Position numbers and translations under genes: made by a program. Below the pieces are notes generated by a model. That model worked only from the letters and a program-made list of their open reading frames with translations. It made no database searches and was not told the DNA's origin. Positions 8,627 through 18,409 of a DNA stretch of 64,000 nt are shown here, piece after piece. Source of the stretch: Planctomycetota bacterium (GTDB lineage Bacteria > Planctomycetota > Planctomycetia > Gemmatales > Gemmataceae); NCBI GenBank assembly GCA_029777335.1, contig JAKOSN010000040.1:1-64000 (forward strand). The letters run 5' to 3'. Each line of letters begins with the position of its first letter. The stretch's first letter is position 1.

Positions 8627-9922
8627 TTAGCCGATCTCTGCGAGCGCCTCACGAGCGGCCGCGAGGGTCTGATCGATCTGGGCCTCGGTGTGCACAGTCA
8701 TCAGAAACGCCGCCTCGAACTGACTGCACGGAAGATAGCAGCCCCGATTCATCATCGCCCAGAAAAAACGGCCAAACCGGGCAGTATCGCTCCGCTTCGC
8801 TACCTCGTAATCCGTCACCGGATCGGGATTGAAGAACAGCGTCCACATACTGCCGACGCGCGCGAGCTGGTGCGGCAGTCCACTCGCTTTGGCCGCCTGG
8901 ATCAGTCCGGTGGCAAGTCTCTGCCCCAGCTGCTCCAGGTAGGGATACGGCGCCTGCTCGCGCAGTTCGCGCAGCGTGGCGATCCCGGCCGCCACCGCGA
9001 GGGGATTCCCCGAGAGCGTGCCAGCCTGAAAAACCGGACCCGCGGGCATCACCTGCTTCATCACCTCCGCCCGCCCGCCATAGGCGGCCAGCGGCAATCC
9101 GCCGCCCACAATCTTGCCGAGCACCGTCACATCGGGCATCTCCTGGAAGAGTTCCTGGGCGCCCCCATAGGCCAGGCGAAACCCCGTCATCACTTCATCG
9201 TAGATCAGCAGAGCGCCATGCTGGTGTGTGAGACGGCGCAGGGCACTCCGAAACTCCGTCGTGGGAATCACCAACCCCATGTTGCCGACGACAGGCTCCA
9301 GAATCACCCCCGCAATGCGCGCTCCCTGGGTGCGAAAGGCATCTTCCAGCGCCTGGGTGTCGTTGTAGCGCAGGACGAGGGTGTCCGCGACGGCGCCACG
9401 AGGCACTCCGGGACTGTTCGGCACTCCAAGGGTGGTCGCGCTCGAACCGGCGGCGACGAGCAGACTGTCCACATGCCCGTGATAACAGCCGGCGAACTTG
9501 ATGATCACCTCGCGGCCCGTGGAGCCGCGGGCCAGCCGAATGGCGCTCATGGCCGCTTCGGTCCCGGAACTGACCAGCCGCACCATCTCGATCGAGGGAA
9601 CTGCCTGGATGATTAATTCCGCCAGTTCGGTTTCGCTCTCGGTCGGAGCCCCGTAGGTGGTGCCGCGACGAAGCGCTTGCTCAATGGCCGCGACCACGCG
9701 CGGGTGCGCATGGCCCAGGATCAGCGGCCCCCAGGAACCCACAAAATCGAGGTAGCGATGACCGTCGAGATCGTGCAGGTACGCCCCCTCGCCTTTGTCG
9801 ATGAAGAGGGGGTTGCCTCCCACTCCACCAAAGGCACGGGCCGGGCTGTTCACCCCCCCAGGGATGACCTGGCAGGCCCGAGCAAAGGCTTGCTGACTGC
9901 GAACACGAGAAGGAACTGGCAT
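8627..9922 (-). CDS. hemL: Glutamate-1-semialdehyde 2,1-aminomutase
   Basis: 431 residues, typical HemL length. Clear class-III aminotransferase signatures: IPGGVNSPARAFGGVGG at the start, SSGTEAAMSAIRLARG, YHGH, the cofactor Asp in LLIYDEVMTGFR, and the PLP-binding Lys in LGKIVGGGLPLAAYGG. Known role: converts glutamate-1-semialdehyde to 5-aminolevulinate in the C5 route of haem biosynthesis, cytoplasmic. Haem made this way would supply cytochromes such as the CxxCH protein at 40-44 kb. It lies 122 bases downstream of a Ser/Thr kinase in the same direction; whether they share a transcript is unclear. Confidence 0.95.
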   Translation of the reverse strand: MPVPSRVRSQQAFARACQVIPGGVNSPARAFGGVGGNPLFIDKGEGAYLHDLDGHRYLDFVGSWGPLILGHAHPRVVAAIEQALRRGTTYGAPTESETELAELIIQAVPSIEMVRLVSSGTEAAMSAIRLARGSTGREVIIKFAGCYHGHVDSLLVAAGSSATTLGVPNSPGVPRGAVADTLVLRYNDTQALEDAFRTQGARIAGVILEPVVGNMGLVIPTTEFRSALRRLTHQHGALLIYDEVMTGFRLAYGGAQELFQEMPDVTVLGKIVGGGLPLAAYGGRAEVMKQVMPAGPVFQAGTLSGNPLAVAAGIATLRELREQAPYPYLEQLGQRLATGLIQAAKASGLPHQLARVGSMWTLFFNPDPVTDYEVAKRSDTARFGRFFWAMMNRGCYLPCSQFEAAFLMTVHTEAQIDQTLAAAREALAEIG

Positions 9923-10044
9923 GGTGGGTTCCAGCTAGGAGATCCAGGTTGGGAGAGCACGCCGTGCGCGCCCTCGTCGGGGCGTGTCCACGTTTCCATC
10001 CGCGCGCCATCCTGGAGAAGATGGTACGGTTTCGGGACTCTCTC

Positions 10045-11949
10045 TCACGAGTTTTTTTTCTGCAGCATCTCGCGCGCTTTTTTCCCAAGTTGTTGCAGCT
10101 CGGTGTCGGTGTTGGTCTCGTACAGGCTGGCAATCTCCAGGAGCAACTTCCGGGCAGCAAAACTATCGCTTTGCTGGAGTTGTTCGGCCCGCGTGAGTTC
10201 GGCCTGAACATAAGCTATCTGATCCTTGCGGGCATCCTTCCCTTCCTTGGGTCGTCGGCCCTCGACATCACGGGCGCGCGAGGAGGCGACCAGAAACCAG
10301 AGGCGCTCGTCCAGATTTTTTTCCGTTTCTGTCTTCATCTGTGCCCACGCATGCTCGGCAGCAAAGAGATCGCCGAAGCGTTCATAGCGCATGGCCAGGA
10401 AGGCTTGCTTTTGCAAGGGAGCTTGAATCTCGGGAGGGGGATAGCCAAGCTCCTGCGTGTCATGCACCCATTTGCGGAGCAGTGCCACGCGCTGCGGAAC
10501 CTGGTCAAGTTCCACGAGACGCCGCTCGGCCAGAGCCATCCAGGGGCGTGCGCCGCCCTCGTTCTGATATTTCTCCTTGACCTCGCGCCAGTTGTGCGCT
10601 GCGGAGCCCAGATCGCCAACCTCCTCGGCGCGGACCGCTTCCAGCGCTGTCGCTTCCATGTCGTTCTGTGGTTTGACATTCTTGTTTCGCACCATGCGCG
10701 ACAGCAGATTCTCCTTTTCGCGCATATCCACGCGATTCGCCCATTCGCGCATCTTGCGCGTCTCGTCATTCTCTGGCAGACCCGTGCGATTCAAATACGC
10801 GCTGATTGGCCCGGAACGCGCGCGGTTCCAGTCCTCTGGGTCCTGCGACGCCATTAGCCGCTCTGCTTGATGGTACAGCCCCGAGAGACTGGGCGGAGCA
10901 AAGATGGCATAGAGAATCCCCCCCATGGCGCTGACCAAAACCACGATGCCAACGATCTGAAACCAGAGCCTGGTGTAGAAGGGATCGCGCGGCTTCTTTT
11001 TCTTGCGTTTCTTCCCCAGAAGCGTCTGGGCGGCCTCCCGGTCCTTCTGATCGGGGGGGGCGTCGCCGGGTGCTCGATCAATGGTGCGTTTCCGGGCGGC
11101 ATCCACCCCTGCGCTCTGCAGAGCTTCAACCTTCTCCATGACCTGGCTCAGGCTGGCGGCGATCACCGCGGCACTCAGCGGACGCTGTTCCGGCTTCTTT
11201 TCCATCATCTGGCAGATGAGGGTGTCCAGCCACTTGGGCACGTCCAGCACCAGGCGCGAGGGTCGCTCGAATGTCCCCTGCACGTGCGCCATGAACATGT
11301 CCATCACCGTTTCGCAGATGAACGGTTTGCGTCCGGTGAGCAACTCATAGAAGACAATACCCATCGAATAAATATCTGATTTATTGGTGAGATTACGTTC
11401 CCCGCGGCACTGTTCGGGCGACATGTACGAGGCGGTTCCCACCGTGCAGTTCGCCTCCGTCAACTGGGTCACATCGAGATCCTTGGCGATCCCGAAGTCC
11501 GTGAGCTTGAGTGTCCCGTCGGGGAGAATCATCAGATTGGAAGGTTTCAGATCGCGGTGGATCACGCCGCGGTCGTGGGAATGTTGCAGGGCGGAGCAGA
11601 GTTGTTGACCGAACGTGCAAATCTCCTCCCAGGAGAGTCGCCCCCGCCGAGCCAGGACATGATCGAGCGATTCCCCCTCGATGTACTCCATGGCATAGTA
11701 AAGCAGTCCCTGGTGTTTCCCCGTAGCAAACAGGCGGACGATGTTGGGATGATTGAATTGCTTCAGAATATTCGCTTCCCGCGTGAAGCGCGCGCGGGAC
11801 TGCTCGTTGCCGATCAACCCCGGCGCCATGACCTTGATCGCCACGCGCTGTTTCGTCTTGGTGTAGATGCCACGATACACCGTGCCCATGGCACCGCTGC
11901 CAAGTTCCTTTTCGACCAGGAACGGGCCAAGCTGTTGACCGATCAGCAT
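10045..11949 (-). CDS. Transmembrane Ser/Thr protein kinase (Hanks type)
   Basis: 634 residues from ATG 11949, chosen because the kinase domain begins there. Kinase domain about 10-270: glycine loop LGSGAMGTVY, ATP-binding Lys39 (VAIKV), catalytic VIHRDLKPSN (Asp133), TDFGIA (Asp151), and YMSPEQC in place of APE. A Lys/Arg-rich stop-transfer stretch (GKKRKKKKPR, about 311-320) precedes a single membrane helix (328-350). The extracytoplasmic part (350-634) is helical, with coiled-coil character and no known sensor domain. Known family role: signalling by Ser/Thr phosphorylation. It is divergent from the mechanosensitive channel gene with a 251-bp spacer, so co-regulation or a functional link is conceivable but not shown. 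Confidence 0.9.
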   Translation of the reverse strand: MLIGQQLGPFLVEKELGSGAMGTVYRGIYTKTKQRVAIKVMAPGLIGNEQSRARFTREANILKQFNHPNIVRLFATGKHQGLLYYAMEYIEGESLDHVLARRGRLSWEEICTFGQQLCSALQHSHDRGVIHRDLKPSNLMILPDGTLKLTDFGIAKDLDVTQLTEANCTVGTASYMSPEQCRGERNLTNKSDIYSMGIVFYELLTGRKPFICETVMDMFMAHVQGTFERPSRLVLDVPKWLDTLICQMMEKKPEQRPLSAAVIAASLSQVMEKVEALQSAGVDAARKRTIDRAPGDAPPDQKDREAAQTLLGKKRKKKKPRDPFYTRLWFQIVGIVVLVSAMGGILYAIFAPPSLSGLYHQAERLMASQDPEDWNRARSGPISAYLNRTGLPENDETRKMREWANRVDMREKENLLSRMVRNKNVKPQNDMEATALEAVRAEEVGDLGSAAHNWREVKEKYQNEGGARPWMALAERRLVELDQVPQRVALLRKWVHDTQELGYPPPEIQAPLQKQAFLAMRYERFGDLFAAEHAWAQMKTETEKNLDERLWFLVASSRARDVEGRRPKEGKDARKDQIAYVQAELTRAEQLQQSDSFAARKLLLEIASLYETNTDTELQQLGKKAREMLQKKNS

Positions 11950-12200
11950 GGTTAAGGGTCTCGGTGACCAGACCAGGAAAACGCGCCCACAGCAACTGCC
12001 CACCCCGCGACGGGATCGAAGGGGACCTGTGTTATCCTAAAGCGGATAGGGAAACATCGGCAACCGCTTTTTCCCTGGTTGCCAGGTCAGCCCGCGTTAA
12101 CCACCTTTCTGGTCGCAATTGCTCTGGCACATCTCCGGCCAGTGGCTATGATGCCTGCCCGACAGGTGCCGTTCTCCCCCGGACCGACAGGAATGAGAAG

Positions 12201-14393
12201 ATGAATCCAACCGTCGTCTGGACGTTAACGTGCTGCTTGTGGGCGCTGGCGCAACCCGCCTCGCCCACGGATCCCGCGGCATTTTCGACGCAGGGTGGCC
12301 CGGTCATCCGCACCCGCACTCCCGAGGCCACCAAGGCCACCCCAACCGCCAAGGTTGCCGCTCCATCCCTGGCAACCCCAAAGCCGGCCAAGGCGACCGG
12401 AGTAGCGACGATTCCCGCGGAACGAAACCCTTCAGCCCCGCTGTTTCCCTCCACCAACGAGAAACTCTCCGATGCGGAACGGATTGCCCGGCTGCAACGT
12501 TCGATCGACAACGACAAGAAAGAACTCCAGGCGCTCAAGCAACAACTTGACGATCCCAATAGCGAGTTTTACCGCATCCAGACCTGGTTCCAGAAAACCG
12601 ACAGCGAGTGGCAGGAAGTCAAGAAGACGATCAACAAGTCCAAGATGGTCGGCCCATCGCAGCAAGCACTCGACATGGAAGAGGAATGGGACGAACTGCG
12701 GCAAAAGTGGGAACGGGCGCGCGACCGCTTCAACCTGGCTATCCAGGAACGCAAGGCGATGCAGGAAAAGATCACTCTCCTGCCGCTGCGTATTGAACAG
12801 GACGAGCAACTACTCGCCCGTCTGCTCGCGCCCAGCGGCGGAGTCCGGCCTGCCACCCCCGATACCCCCTTTATGGGACCGGTCAAGGACGATTCTCAGA
12901 GCCGGCAAAAGGCGACTGGCAATGCGGCGATGCAAGGCGGCCAGGCGACCGGGTCGGCCAACCTGGCAGGAGGCGAGGGCGGCAGCTCCCAGGCGGGGAG
13001 CGCGACAGGAGCCTCCGCCATGGGCGGTTCTCCAGAGGAGGCTGGCAAACCGATCAACAAGGAACTGGAAAAAGCTCGGCTCGAAGCCCAGACCAAGGAG
13101 CGCGAAGCCAAGCAAGCTCGGGAGAAAGCCAGAACGCTCAGTGAAAGACTCGAAGCGCTGAAAAAGAACATCGACATCGAGGAGAAATTCCTGAAACTGG
13201 CCCAGGAACGGGCCCAACAGCTACAAAAGAGCCACGAAGCGATCGCCGCTGAACAGCGGAAGAAGATCGCGGGGCATGCGCCAGAGCAGGAGTTGATGCG
13301 CCTGGCCGAGATTCTCCAGAAGATTACCACGCGCGCAGGCGAAACCCACGACGAGATCCGGGCGACCACGGCGCGCTTGCACGATCTCCGGGAAGAACTC
13401 TCCAGTCTACAAAGCGAAAAGCTGGCTGCCTCCGAGGAAGCCGAGCTGAAAAAGAAAGAAGCCGAGGCTGCCGACAAACTGGTGAGCGACCTGCAAAACC
13501 CTTTCACGCTCCGCAATATCCTGCAATGGCTGCTCGATCATGGCGTGAAACTGGTGGTCATCCTGGCCTCGATGATCCTGTTGCATTTGTTTGTGAAACT
13601 GGGGAGCCGGCGGATTGTTCATGTGCTTTTGTGCAGCCGGCGCGGCACCGAGCGAGAATGTGAAAACCGGGCACAGACCCTGGTGAGCGTCTTTCGCAAC
13701 GCTGCCGCCATCCTGATCTTTGGAGGCGGCTCCCTGATGATGATGGACGCCGTCGGCATCCCCATTGTTCCGCTCATGGGCGGAGCAGCCGTCATGGGCC
13801 TGGCGGTTGCGTTCGGCGCGCAGAACCTGATCAAGGATTATTTCTCTGGGTTCATGGTGTTGATGGAAGATCAGTACGGTATCAACGATGTCGTCAAAAT
13901 CGGTGAGACCGTCGGGCAGGTGGAGCGCTTAACGCTGCGCGTCACGGTGTTGCGCGATCTGGAAGGGGTGGTTCATTTTATCCCACATGGTACCATCAAC
14001 ACGGTGAGCAATCTCAGTTATGGCTGGTCGCGCTCCCTCTTTGAAGTTGGGGTCGCGTACAAGGAAGATGCCGACCATGTGATGCAGGTGATCAAGCGCA
14101 TCGGCCAGGAGATCCGCCAGGATCCGGCCTACAGTCCCTACATCCTCGACGATCTGGAGATGCTCGGGGTCGATGCCTTTGGCGATTCCGAGGTGGTGAT
14201 CAAGTTTGTTATTAAAACGCGGCCCTTGAAGCAGTGGCTGATCAAACGAGAGATGCTCCGCCGCATTAAACGGCGCTTTGATGAACTGGGAATTGAAATC
14301 CCGTTCCCGCATCGCACCGTCTTTCATCGCTATGAGGGAGCGGTCAATTCCATGGAACCCCCTCTCGAAGAATCCAAACGTCTCGCCAGTTAA
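12201..14393 (+). CDS. MscS-family mechanosensitive channel with large coiled-coil N-terminus
   Basis: 730 residues from ATG 12201 (GGAATGAG upstream; a signal peptide follows, WTLTCCLWALAQPASP). Residues about 80-210 and 290-430 are long charged coiled-coils, separated by a Gly/Ser/Ala-rich linker (about 225-285). A first membrane helix lies near 447-466, then further helices and the MscS pore helix with the small-residue pattern GGAAVMGLAVAFGAQNLIKD (about 526-545). The beta domain (FMVLMEDQYGINDVVKIG) and C-terminal alpha-beta domain follow. E. coli MscS has 286 residues, so this is one of the large MscK-like forms with a periplasmic coiled-coil. Known role: release of solutes on hypo-osmotic shock. 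Confidence 0.88.
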   Translation: MNPTVVWTLTCCLWALAQPASPTDPAAFSTQGGPVIRTRTPEATKATPTAKVAAPSLATPKPAKATGVATIPAERNPSAPLFPSTNEKLSDAERIARLQRSIDNDKKELQALKQQLDDPNSEFYRIQTWFQKTDSEWQEVKKTINKSKMVGPSQQALDMEEEWDELRQKWERARDRFNLAIQERKAMQEKITLLPLRIEQDEQLLARLLAPSGGVRPATPDTPFMGPVKDDSQSRQKATGNAAMQGGQATGSANLAGGEGGSSQAGSATGASAMGGSPEEAGKPINKELEKARLEAQTKEREAKQAREKARTLSERLEALKKNIDIEEKFLKLAQERAQQLQKSHEAIAAEQRKKIAGHAPEQELMRLAEILQKITTRAGETHDEIRATTARLHDLREELSSLQSEKLAASEEAELKKKEAEAADKLVSDLQNPFTLRNILQWLLDHGVKLVVILASMILLHLFVKLGSRRIVHVLLCSRRGTERECENRAQTLVSVFRNAAAILIFGGGSLMMMDAVGIPIVPLMGGAAVMGLAVAFGAQNLIKDYFSGFMVLMEDQYGINDVVKIGETVGQVERLTLRVTVLRDLEGVVHFIPHGTINTVSNLSYGWSRSLFEVGVAYKEDADHVMQVIKRIGQEIRQDPAYSPYILDDLEMLGVDAFGDSEVVIKFVIKTRPLKQWLIKREMLRRIKRRFDELGIEIPFPHRTVFHRYEGAVNSMEPPLEESKRLAS

Positions 14394-14400
14394 AACGAAG

Positions 14401-14436
14401 AGGAGCCGAGGACCCCACGTCGTGTCCTCGGCTCCT
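14401..14436. terminator. Bidirectional hairpin terminator
   Basis: Perfect 13-bp stem (14401-14413 AGGAGCCGAGGAC with 14424-14436), 10-base loop, flanked by A-rich and T-rich sequence, between the convergent MscS and aldehyde dehydrogenase genes. Confidence 0.85.
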
Positions 14437-14456
14437 TCTTTGATGCACTTCCCGTC

Positions 14457-15911
14457 TCAATCACGGAGTTTGAGAGCGACATACTTCGTTTCCAGATACG
14501 CTTCCAGCCCCTCGTGGGCGAGTTCGCGTCCCAGACCGCTCTCCTTCATACCGCCGAAGGGACATTGCGGGGCAGCGGGGACCGGATCGTTGATGCCGAT
14601 GATCCCGGCCTCCAGCCCTTCCGCCATCTTCCAGGCCACACTCAGATCGTTGGTAAACACGTAGGCGGCCAGACCATAACGCGTGCTGTTGGCCTGCTGG
14701 ATGACCTCGTCGATCTTGCTGAAGTCGAGTACCGGCATGACCGGGGCAAAGGGTTCCTCGGTCATGAGCTTCGCACTCCCCGGAACGCCAGTGAGCACGG
14801 TCGGCTCAAAGAAATAGCCCTTGTCGAAGCGATCGCTCTTCTTGCCCCCGGTAAGAATCCTGGCGCCGCACTGCCGGGCGTCGTCGATCAACTCCTGCGT
14901 GCTCTGCAGGGCTTTCTTCTCGAACATCGGCCCGATTTCCACGCCGGCATCGAGGCCATTGCCAAGTTTCAGGGCGCGAGCCGCCTCGACCGTCGCCTCG
15001 GTGAACTTCTTCTCCACGTCCTTGTGGACATAAAAGCGACTGGGAGCAATGCACACCTGGCCGTTGTTGCGAAATTTCCCGGTGACCGCGATCTTCGCTC
15101 CAACCTCAGGGTCGGCATCGGGGAAAACAATGAAGGGTGCATGCCCGCCCAGTTCCAGGCTGAGTCGCTTGACCTGATCGGCACAGCCCCGCATCAGTTG
15201 CTTGCCCACCTCGGTCGATCCCGTGAAGGAGATCTTGCGACAGATGGGGTTCTCCAGGAATTCATCGGCCATCTCCTGGGCCGGACCGAGCACCACGTTG
15301 GCAACCCCCGGGGGAAGACCGGCATCGATCAGGCACTGGAACACCTGGATCAGACACAGAGGCGTCTGGCTGGCCGGGCGGCAAACGATGGTGCATCCCG
15401 CGGCGAGCGCCGGCGCGATCTTGCGTGCCTGCAGAGTGACCGGGAAATTCCAGGGACTGATGGCCGCCACCACGCCGACCGGGTGCTTCATGGTGAGATG
15501 GCGTTTGCCCGGCAGGGCATTGGGGATCACCTGGCCATAGGCGCGCTTCCCCTCTTCGGCAAACCACTCAAAGGTATCGGCAGAGTGCAAAACCTCGGCC
15601 CGGGCTTCGGGGAGCGGTTTGCCCTGTTCCATGGTCAGGGTGCGGCTGATGGTGTCCACCCGTTCGCGCATCAGATCGGCGGTCTTCTTCAGGACCTTGG
15701 CGCGATCCCAGGCACTCTGTTTCATCCAGCCAGGCATGGCCCGCGCGGCGGCTTCCAGGGCGCGGCGCGTTTCCGCACGCCCGCCGTAGGCGACCTCGGC
15801 AATGACCTCCTCGGTCGCGGGGTTGATCACTCCCAGGGTGCGGCCATCCGCGGCGGCGACCCACTGTCCGTCGATAAACATCCGCTGCTGTGTCGCAGTG
15901 GCAGTTGCCAT
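14457..15911 (-). CDS. NAD(P)-dependent aldehyde dehydrogenase, succinate-semialdehyde type
   Basis: 484 residues, normal for the ALDH superfamily. A good ribosome site (GAGGGGAC) precedes ATG 15911. Motifs: AAISPWNFPVTL, coenzyme loop FTGSTEVGKQL, general-base Glu in LELGGHAPF, catalytic Cys (about 286) in NGQVCIAPSRFYV, and EEPFAPVMPV. NGQVC-type catalytic motifs and the length fit the succinate-semialdehyde/glycolaldehyde dehydrogenase (GabD) subgroup, but the exact aldehyde cannot be settled by eye. It is last in a three-gene unit gpmA-msrA-aldh with gaps of 14 and 39 bases. Combined with MsrA this suggests detoxification or central carbon functions read as one transcript. Confidence 0.9.
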   Translation of the reverse strand: MATATATQQRMFIDGQWVAAADGRTLGVINPATEEVIAEVAYGGRAETRRALEAAARAMPGWMKQSAWDRAKVLKKTADLMRERVDTISRTLTMEQGKPLPEARAEVLHSADTFEWFAEEGKRAYGQVIPNALPGKRHLTMKHPVGVVAAISPWNFPVTLQARKIAPALAAGCTIVCRPASQTPLCLIQVFQCLIDAGLPPGVANVVLGPAQEMADEFLENPICRKISFTGSTEVGKQLMRGCADQVKRLSLELGGHAPFIVFPDADPEVGAKIAVTGKFRNNGQVCIAPSRFYVHKDVEKKFTEATVEAARALKLGNGLDAGVEIGPMFEKKALQSTQELIDDARQCGARILTGGKKSDRFDKGYFFEPTVLTGVPGSAKLMTEEPFAPVMPVLDFSKIDEVIQQANSTRYGLAAYVFTNDLSVAWKMAEGLEAGIIGINDPVPAAPQCPFGGMKESGLGRELAHEGLEAYLETKYVALKLRD

Positions 15912-15950
15912 GATGTCCCCTCAAAGGTGTGCAGTGCCTTGGCTCGATTC

Positions 15951-16424
15951 TCACAGATGACAGTGAGACAGACCACGTTTCTCCAGGTATTGCTGATGAT
16001 ATTCTTCCGCCCGCCAGAAGGTGCTGGCCGGCACCACCTGGGTGGCAATCGGCCGGCGCAGTTTGCCGCTGGCTTCCAGGGCCGCCAGCGCGGCGCGGGC
16101 TTTCTGTTCCTGCTCCGGGGTGTGATAGAAAACCGCCGAGCGATACTGGGTGCCAACGTCGGGACCTTGACGATTCACCTGAGTCGGGTCGTGATTGGCG
16201 AGAAACACCCGCACCAGGTCGTCGTAACTAACCTGCGCCGGGTCGAACTCCACCTCCACCACCTCGGCATGGCCCGTCCGATCGGTGCAGACCTCCTGAT
16301 ACGTGGGCGCTTGCGTATGACCGCCCTCGTAGCCCACCGCAGTGCTCAGCACTCCCTTGATCTGGCGGAAAGCCGCCTCGACGCCCCAGAAACACCCCGC
16401 GGCAAACGTGGCTTTCTCGTGCAT
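15951..16424 (-). CDS. msrA: Peptide-methionine (S)-S-oxide reductase
   Basis: 157 residues. The ATG at 16424 has GGAGGACG upstream. The active-site motif GCFWG ([13 protein letters not shown]) is at residues about 8-20, followed by GYEGG and the conserved VEVEFDP and FLANHDPTQ segments. Known role: reduction of methionine-S-sulfoxide in oxidised proteins using thioredoxin. No C-terminal recycling Cys pair of the E. coli type is seen; the end is GLSHCHL with a single Cys, so recycling may differ. It lies 14 bases after gpmA, so the two are very probably co-transcribed. Confidence 0.93.
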   Translation of the reverse strand: MHEKATFAAGCFWGVEAAFRQIKGVLSTAVGYEGGHTQAPTYQEVCTDRTGHAEVVEVEFDPAQVSYDDLVRVFLANHDPTQVNRQGPDVGTQYRSAVFYHTPEQEQKARAALAALEASGKLRRPIATQVVPASTFWRAEEYHQQYLEKRGLSHCHL

Positions 16425-16438
16425 CTTCGTCCTCCGGT

Positions 16439-17188
16439 TCAGGTCCTGGCCTTCCCCTGCTTGGCGACCGCTTCCATCGCCTTGCGCACCTGCTCGGGAT
16501 CGCCCAGGTACTCGTGGCGAATCGGCTTGAGATCGGCAGTGAGTTCATAAAGTAGCGGGACGCCCGTGGGGATATTCAGTTCCACGATGTCCTCGTCGCT
16601 GATGTTATCGAGATATTTTACCAGCGCACGCAAACTGTTGCCGTGAGCGGCTATGATCACGCGTTTGCCCGCCCGTATCGTCGGCGCGATCGTCTCGTGC
16701 CAGAGTGGGAGAAAACGCGCCACGGTATCTTTCAGGCACTCGGTTTTGGGGAGTTCCGCCGGAGTCAGGCTCGCATAGCGGGGATCCAGCCCGGGGTAGC
16801 GGGGATCGCTCTCCTCCAGGGGTGGCGGGGGAACGTCGTAACTGCGCCGCCAGATCTTCACCTGATCCTCGCCAAACTGCTTTGCCGTCTCGGCCTTGTT
16901 CAACCCCTGCAGGGCTCCGTAATGGCGTTCATTGAGGCGCCAGTCCCTGTAGACCGGAATCCACATCAGATCCATGGTATCGAGGGTGATCCAGAGTGTG
17001 CGGATCGCCCGTTTCAGGACCGAGGTATAGGCGAGGTCAAAGGTAAAACCGGCGTCGCGCAAGGCCTTCCCCGCACGTGCCGCTTCTTCACGGCCCTGCT
17101 CGGAGAGATCGACGTCGGTCCAGCCCGTGAAGCGATTCTCCTTGTTCCAGACACTTTCACCATGGCGGAGCAGAATCAACTTGTGCAT
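16439..17188 (-). CDS. gpmA: 2,3-bisphosphoglycerate-dependent phosphoglycerate mutase
   Basis: 249 residues, matching E. coli GpmA (250). Start at ATG 17188, where the domain begins with the catalytic LILLRHGES. Other hallmarks: [15 protein letters not shown], the [15 protein letters not shown] segment, and the second catalytic His in [16 protein letters not shown]. Known role: interconversion of 3- and 2-phosphoglycerate in glycolysis and gluconeogenesis, cytoplasmic. First gene of the gpmA-msrA-aldh unit and divergent from a lipoprotein gene. Very secure. Confidence 0.95.
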   Translation of the reverse strand: MHKLILLRHGESVWNKENRFTGWTDVDLSEQGREEAARAGKALRDAGFTFDLAYTSVLKRAIRTLWITLDTMDLMWIPVYRDWRLNERHYGALQGLNKAETAKQFGEDQVKIWRRSYDVPPPPLEESDPRYPGLDPRYASLTPAELPKTECLKDTVARFLPLWHETIAPTIRAGKRVIIAAHGNSLRALVKYLDNISDEDIVELNIPTGVPLLYELTADLKPIRHEYLGDPEQVRKAMEAVAKQGKART

Positions 17189-17303
17189 GGTCGGGAACTC
17201 TCGCTGGAGGGACAGGACACTGAACGAGGCGGCCCACTCGTGTCGTAAACCACTGTCTACTCTATGGCCGCGGCCCGCCTCGTCTACCGGACCCCGGTTG
17301 TGA

Positions 17304-17332
17304 TTGCACTCACCCTGCCCCTGTAGTATACG
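17304..17332 (+). promoter_or_regulatory. Sigma70-like promoter of the lipoprotein gene
   Basis: TTGCAC (17304-17309), 17-base spacer, TATACG (17327-17332). The leader to the ATG at 17380 would be about 40 bases. The same -10 hexamer occurs at 48208. Confidence 0.5.
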
Positions 17333-17379
17333 CACCGCGTGGTTCTGGATGGCCTGGAAGAGCGCGGAGGAAGACGGCC

Positions 17380-18042
17380 ATGCGACCCTGGCTGATCGGT
17401 TTGCTGCTTCTGGCCACGGCAGGTTGTGTCCCCCTTTACCTGGCTTATCCCACCGTTGATCACGTCGCGGCGGTAGACCTCACGGAGAGCCCCGAAGAGG
17501 TGCATGCCTTCCGCGTTGATGTGCTCGATCAAACCAACTGCATCGATGTTGAGGAGCATGATCGCTACACTCTCTCGCCGCTCTCCCTCAAGGGGAAAAA
17601 CCGCGTTCCAGGACAGACGCAGGTAGCCCTCGATTCCGCGTGGATCTGGCACTGCATCGCGCTCTGCTTTGAAGGTCAGACCAAACATCGCGTGCTGGTT
17701 CGGCTGTATCGGCGCGGGTATCACACGATCACCCTTTCCTCGGCCGAGCCCGGAAAACCGCTGGTGTGGCAACCAGCGCATTCGGCCAGAGAACAGGAGC
17801 AGGCGATCGACGATCTGCTGGCCACCTGGCAGACCGATCGCACCCTGCAGCTGTATCAGAAAGGGGAGATCACCGGCAGCGACTGCTTCCGCCGACTCGC
17901 TCCGGGATCGACGTCTGCCTCTCACCGGGCCGCTCTGGCCTTTGCCATCGAGGAATACCAGGCCCTGTGCGATCGGGTTGGCAAGGAGGAGGAAGCGCTG
18001 AAGGAAAAGATCGCCTGGCTTCGCGATCGACGGGACGATTGA
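17380..18042 (+). CDS. Predicted lipoprotein, function unknown
   Basis: 220 residues with a strong ribosome site (GGAGGAAG). The signal peptide [12 protein letters not shown] ends in a lipobox, predicting lipidation of Cys16. The mature part begins with [18 protein letters not shown], then a beta-rich region with [20 protein letters not shown], and finishes with a charged coiled-coil ([19 protein letters not shown]). No known domain. It stands alone: divergent from gpmA and separated by 367 bases from clpS. Confidence 0.7.
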   Translation: MRPWLIGLLLLATAGCVPLYLAYPTVDHVAAVDLTESPEEVHAFRVDVLDQTNCIDVEEHDRYTLSPLSLKGKNRVPGQTQVALDSAWIWHCIALCFEGQTKHRVLVRLYRRGYHTITLSSAEPGKPLVWQPAHSAREQEQAIDDLLATWQTDRTLQLYQKGEITGSDCFRRLAPGSTSASHRAALAFAIEEYQALCDRVGKEEEALKEKIAWLRDRRDD

Positions 18043-18409
18043 CGCGAAGCGACGGAGTCTGGGCTCATCCTTTCTGACACAACCGCTTATGCAATAGAAT
18101 CTTCTGAAATGGGTGGTTTCTTGCGATGTGTGCCTCTGTGAGGCGCGCCCTCCTGAGAGTTGGCACGAAACCGGCCAGCGCTCGCTTCACGCTTGCTGGG
18201 CGGCCATCCGGGTTGTTCGAAGATTTGCTCAGTTAGCGTCCTCCCAAACGATACGGATGGTATCACTCCACCGATTCTTCATGGAGTCTGCGAGTGATCG
18301 CAGTGGAGAGTCCGAAGGGACAAGGTACAATTCTAGCAGCAAGTGACTCTCCGCCTGTCCGGCCTTCCCGCCGGGGAGTAAACCTCGTTCCAGGGTGAGG
18401 GGGACTCTC
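18043..18409 (+). other. Intergenic region before the ClpS-like gene
   Basis: 367 bases with no credible gene. It holds a small GCCTC/GAGGC hairpin near 18130-18142, a CTCCAC/GTGGAG pairing around 18270-18308, and a putative promoter at 18304-18331. Otherwise nothing recognised. Confidence 0.5.
18304..18331 (+). promoter_or_regulatory. Putative promoter of the ClpS-like gene
   Basis: TGGAGA (18304-18309, 4 of 6), 16-base spacer, TACAAT (18326-18331, 5 of 6). About 75 bases of leader precede the ATG at 18410. Confidence 0.35.

Noticed and set aside
14514-16550. Long open frame on the plus strand over the aldehyde dehydrogenase and msrA
   Set aside because: Antisense shadow of two clearly identified enzymes in GC-rich DNA; no domain and no ribosome site.
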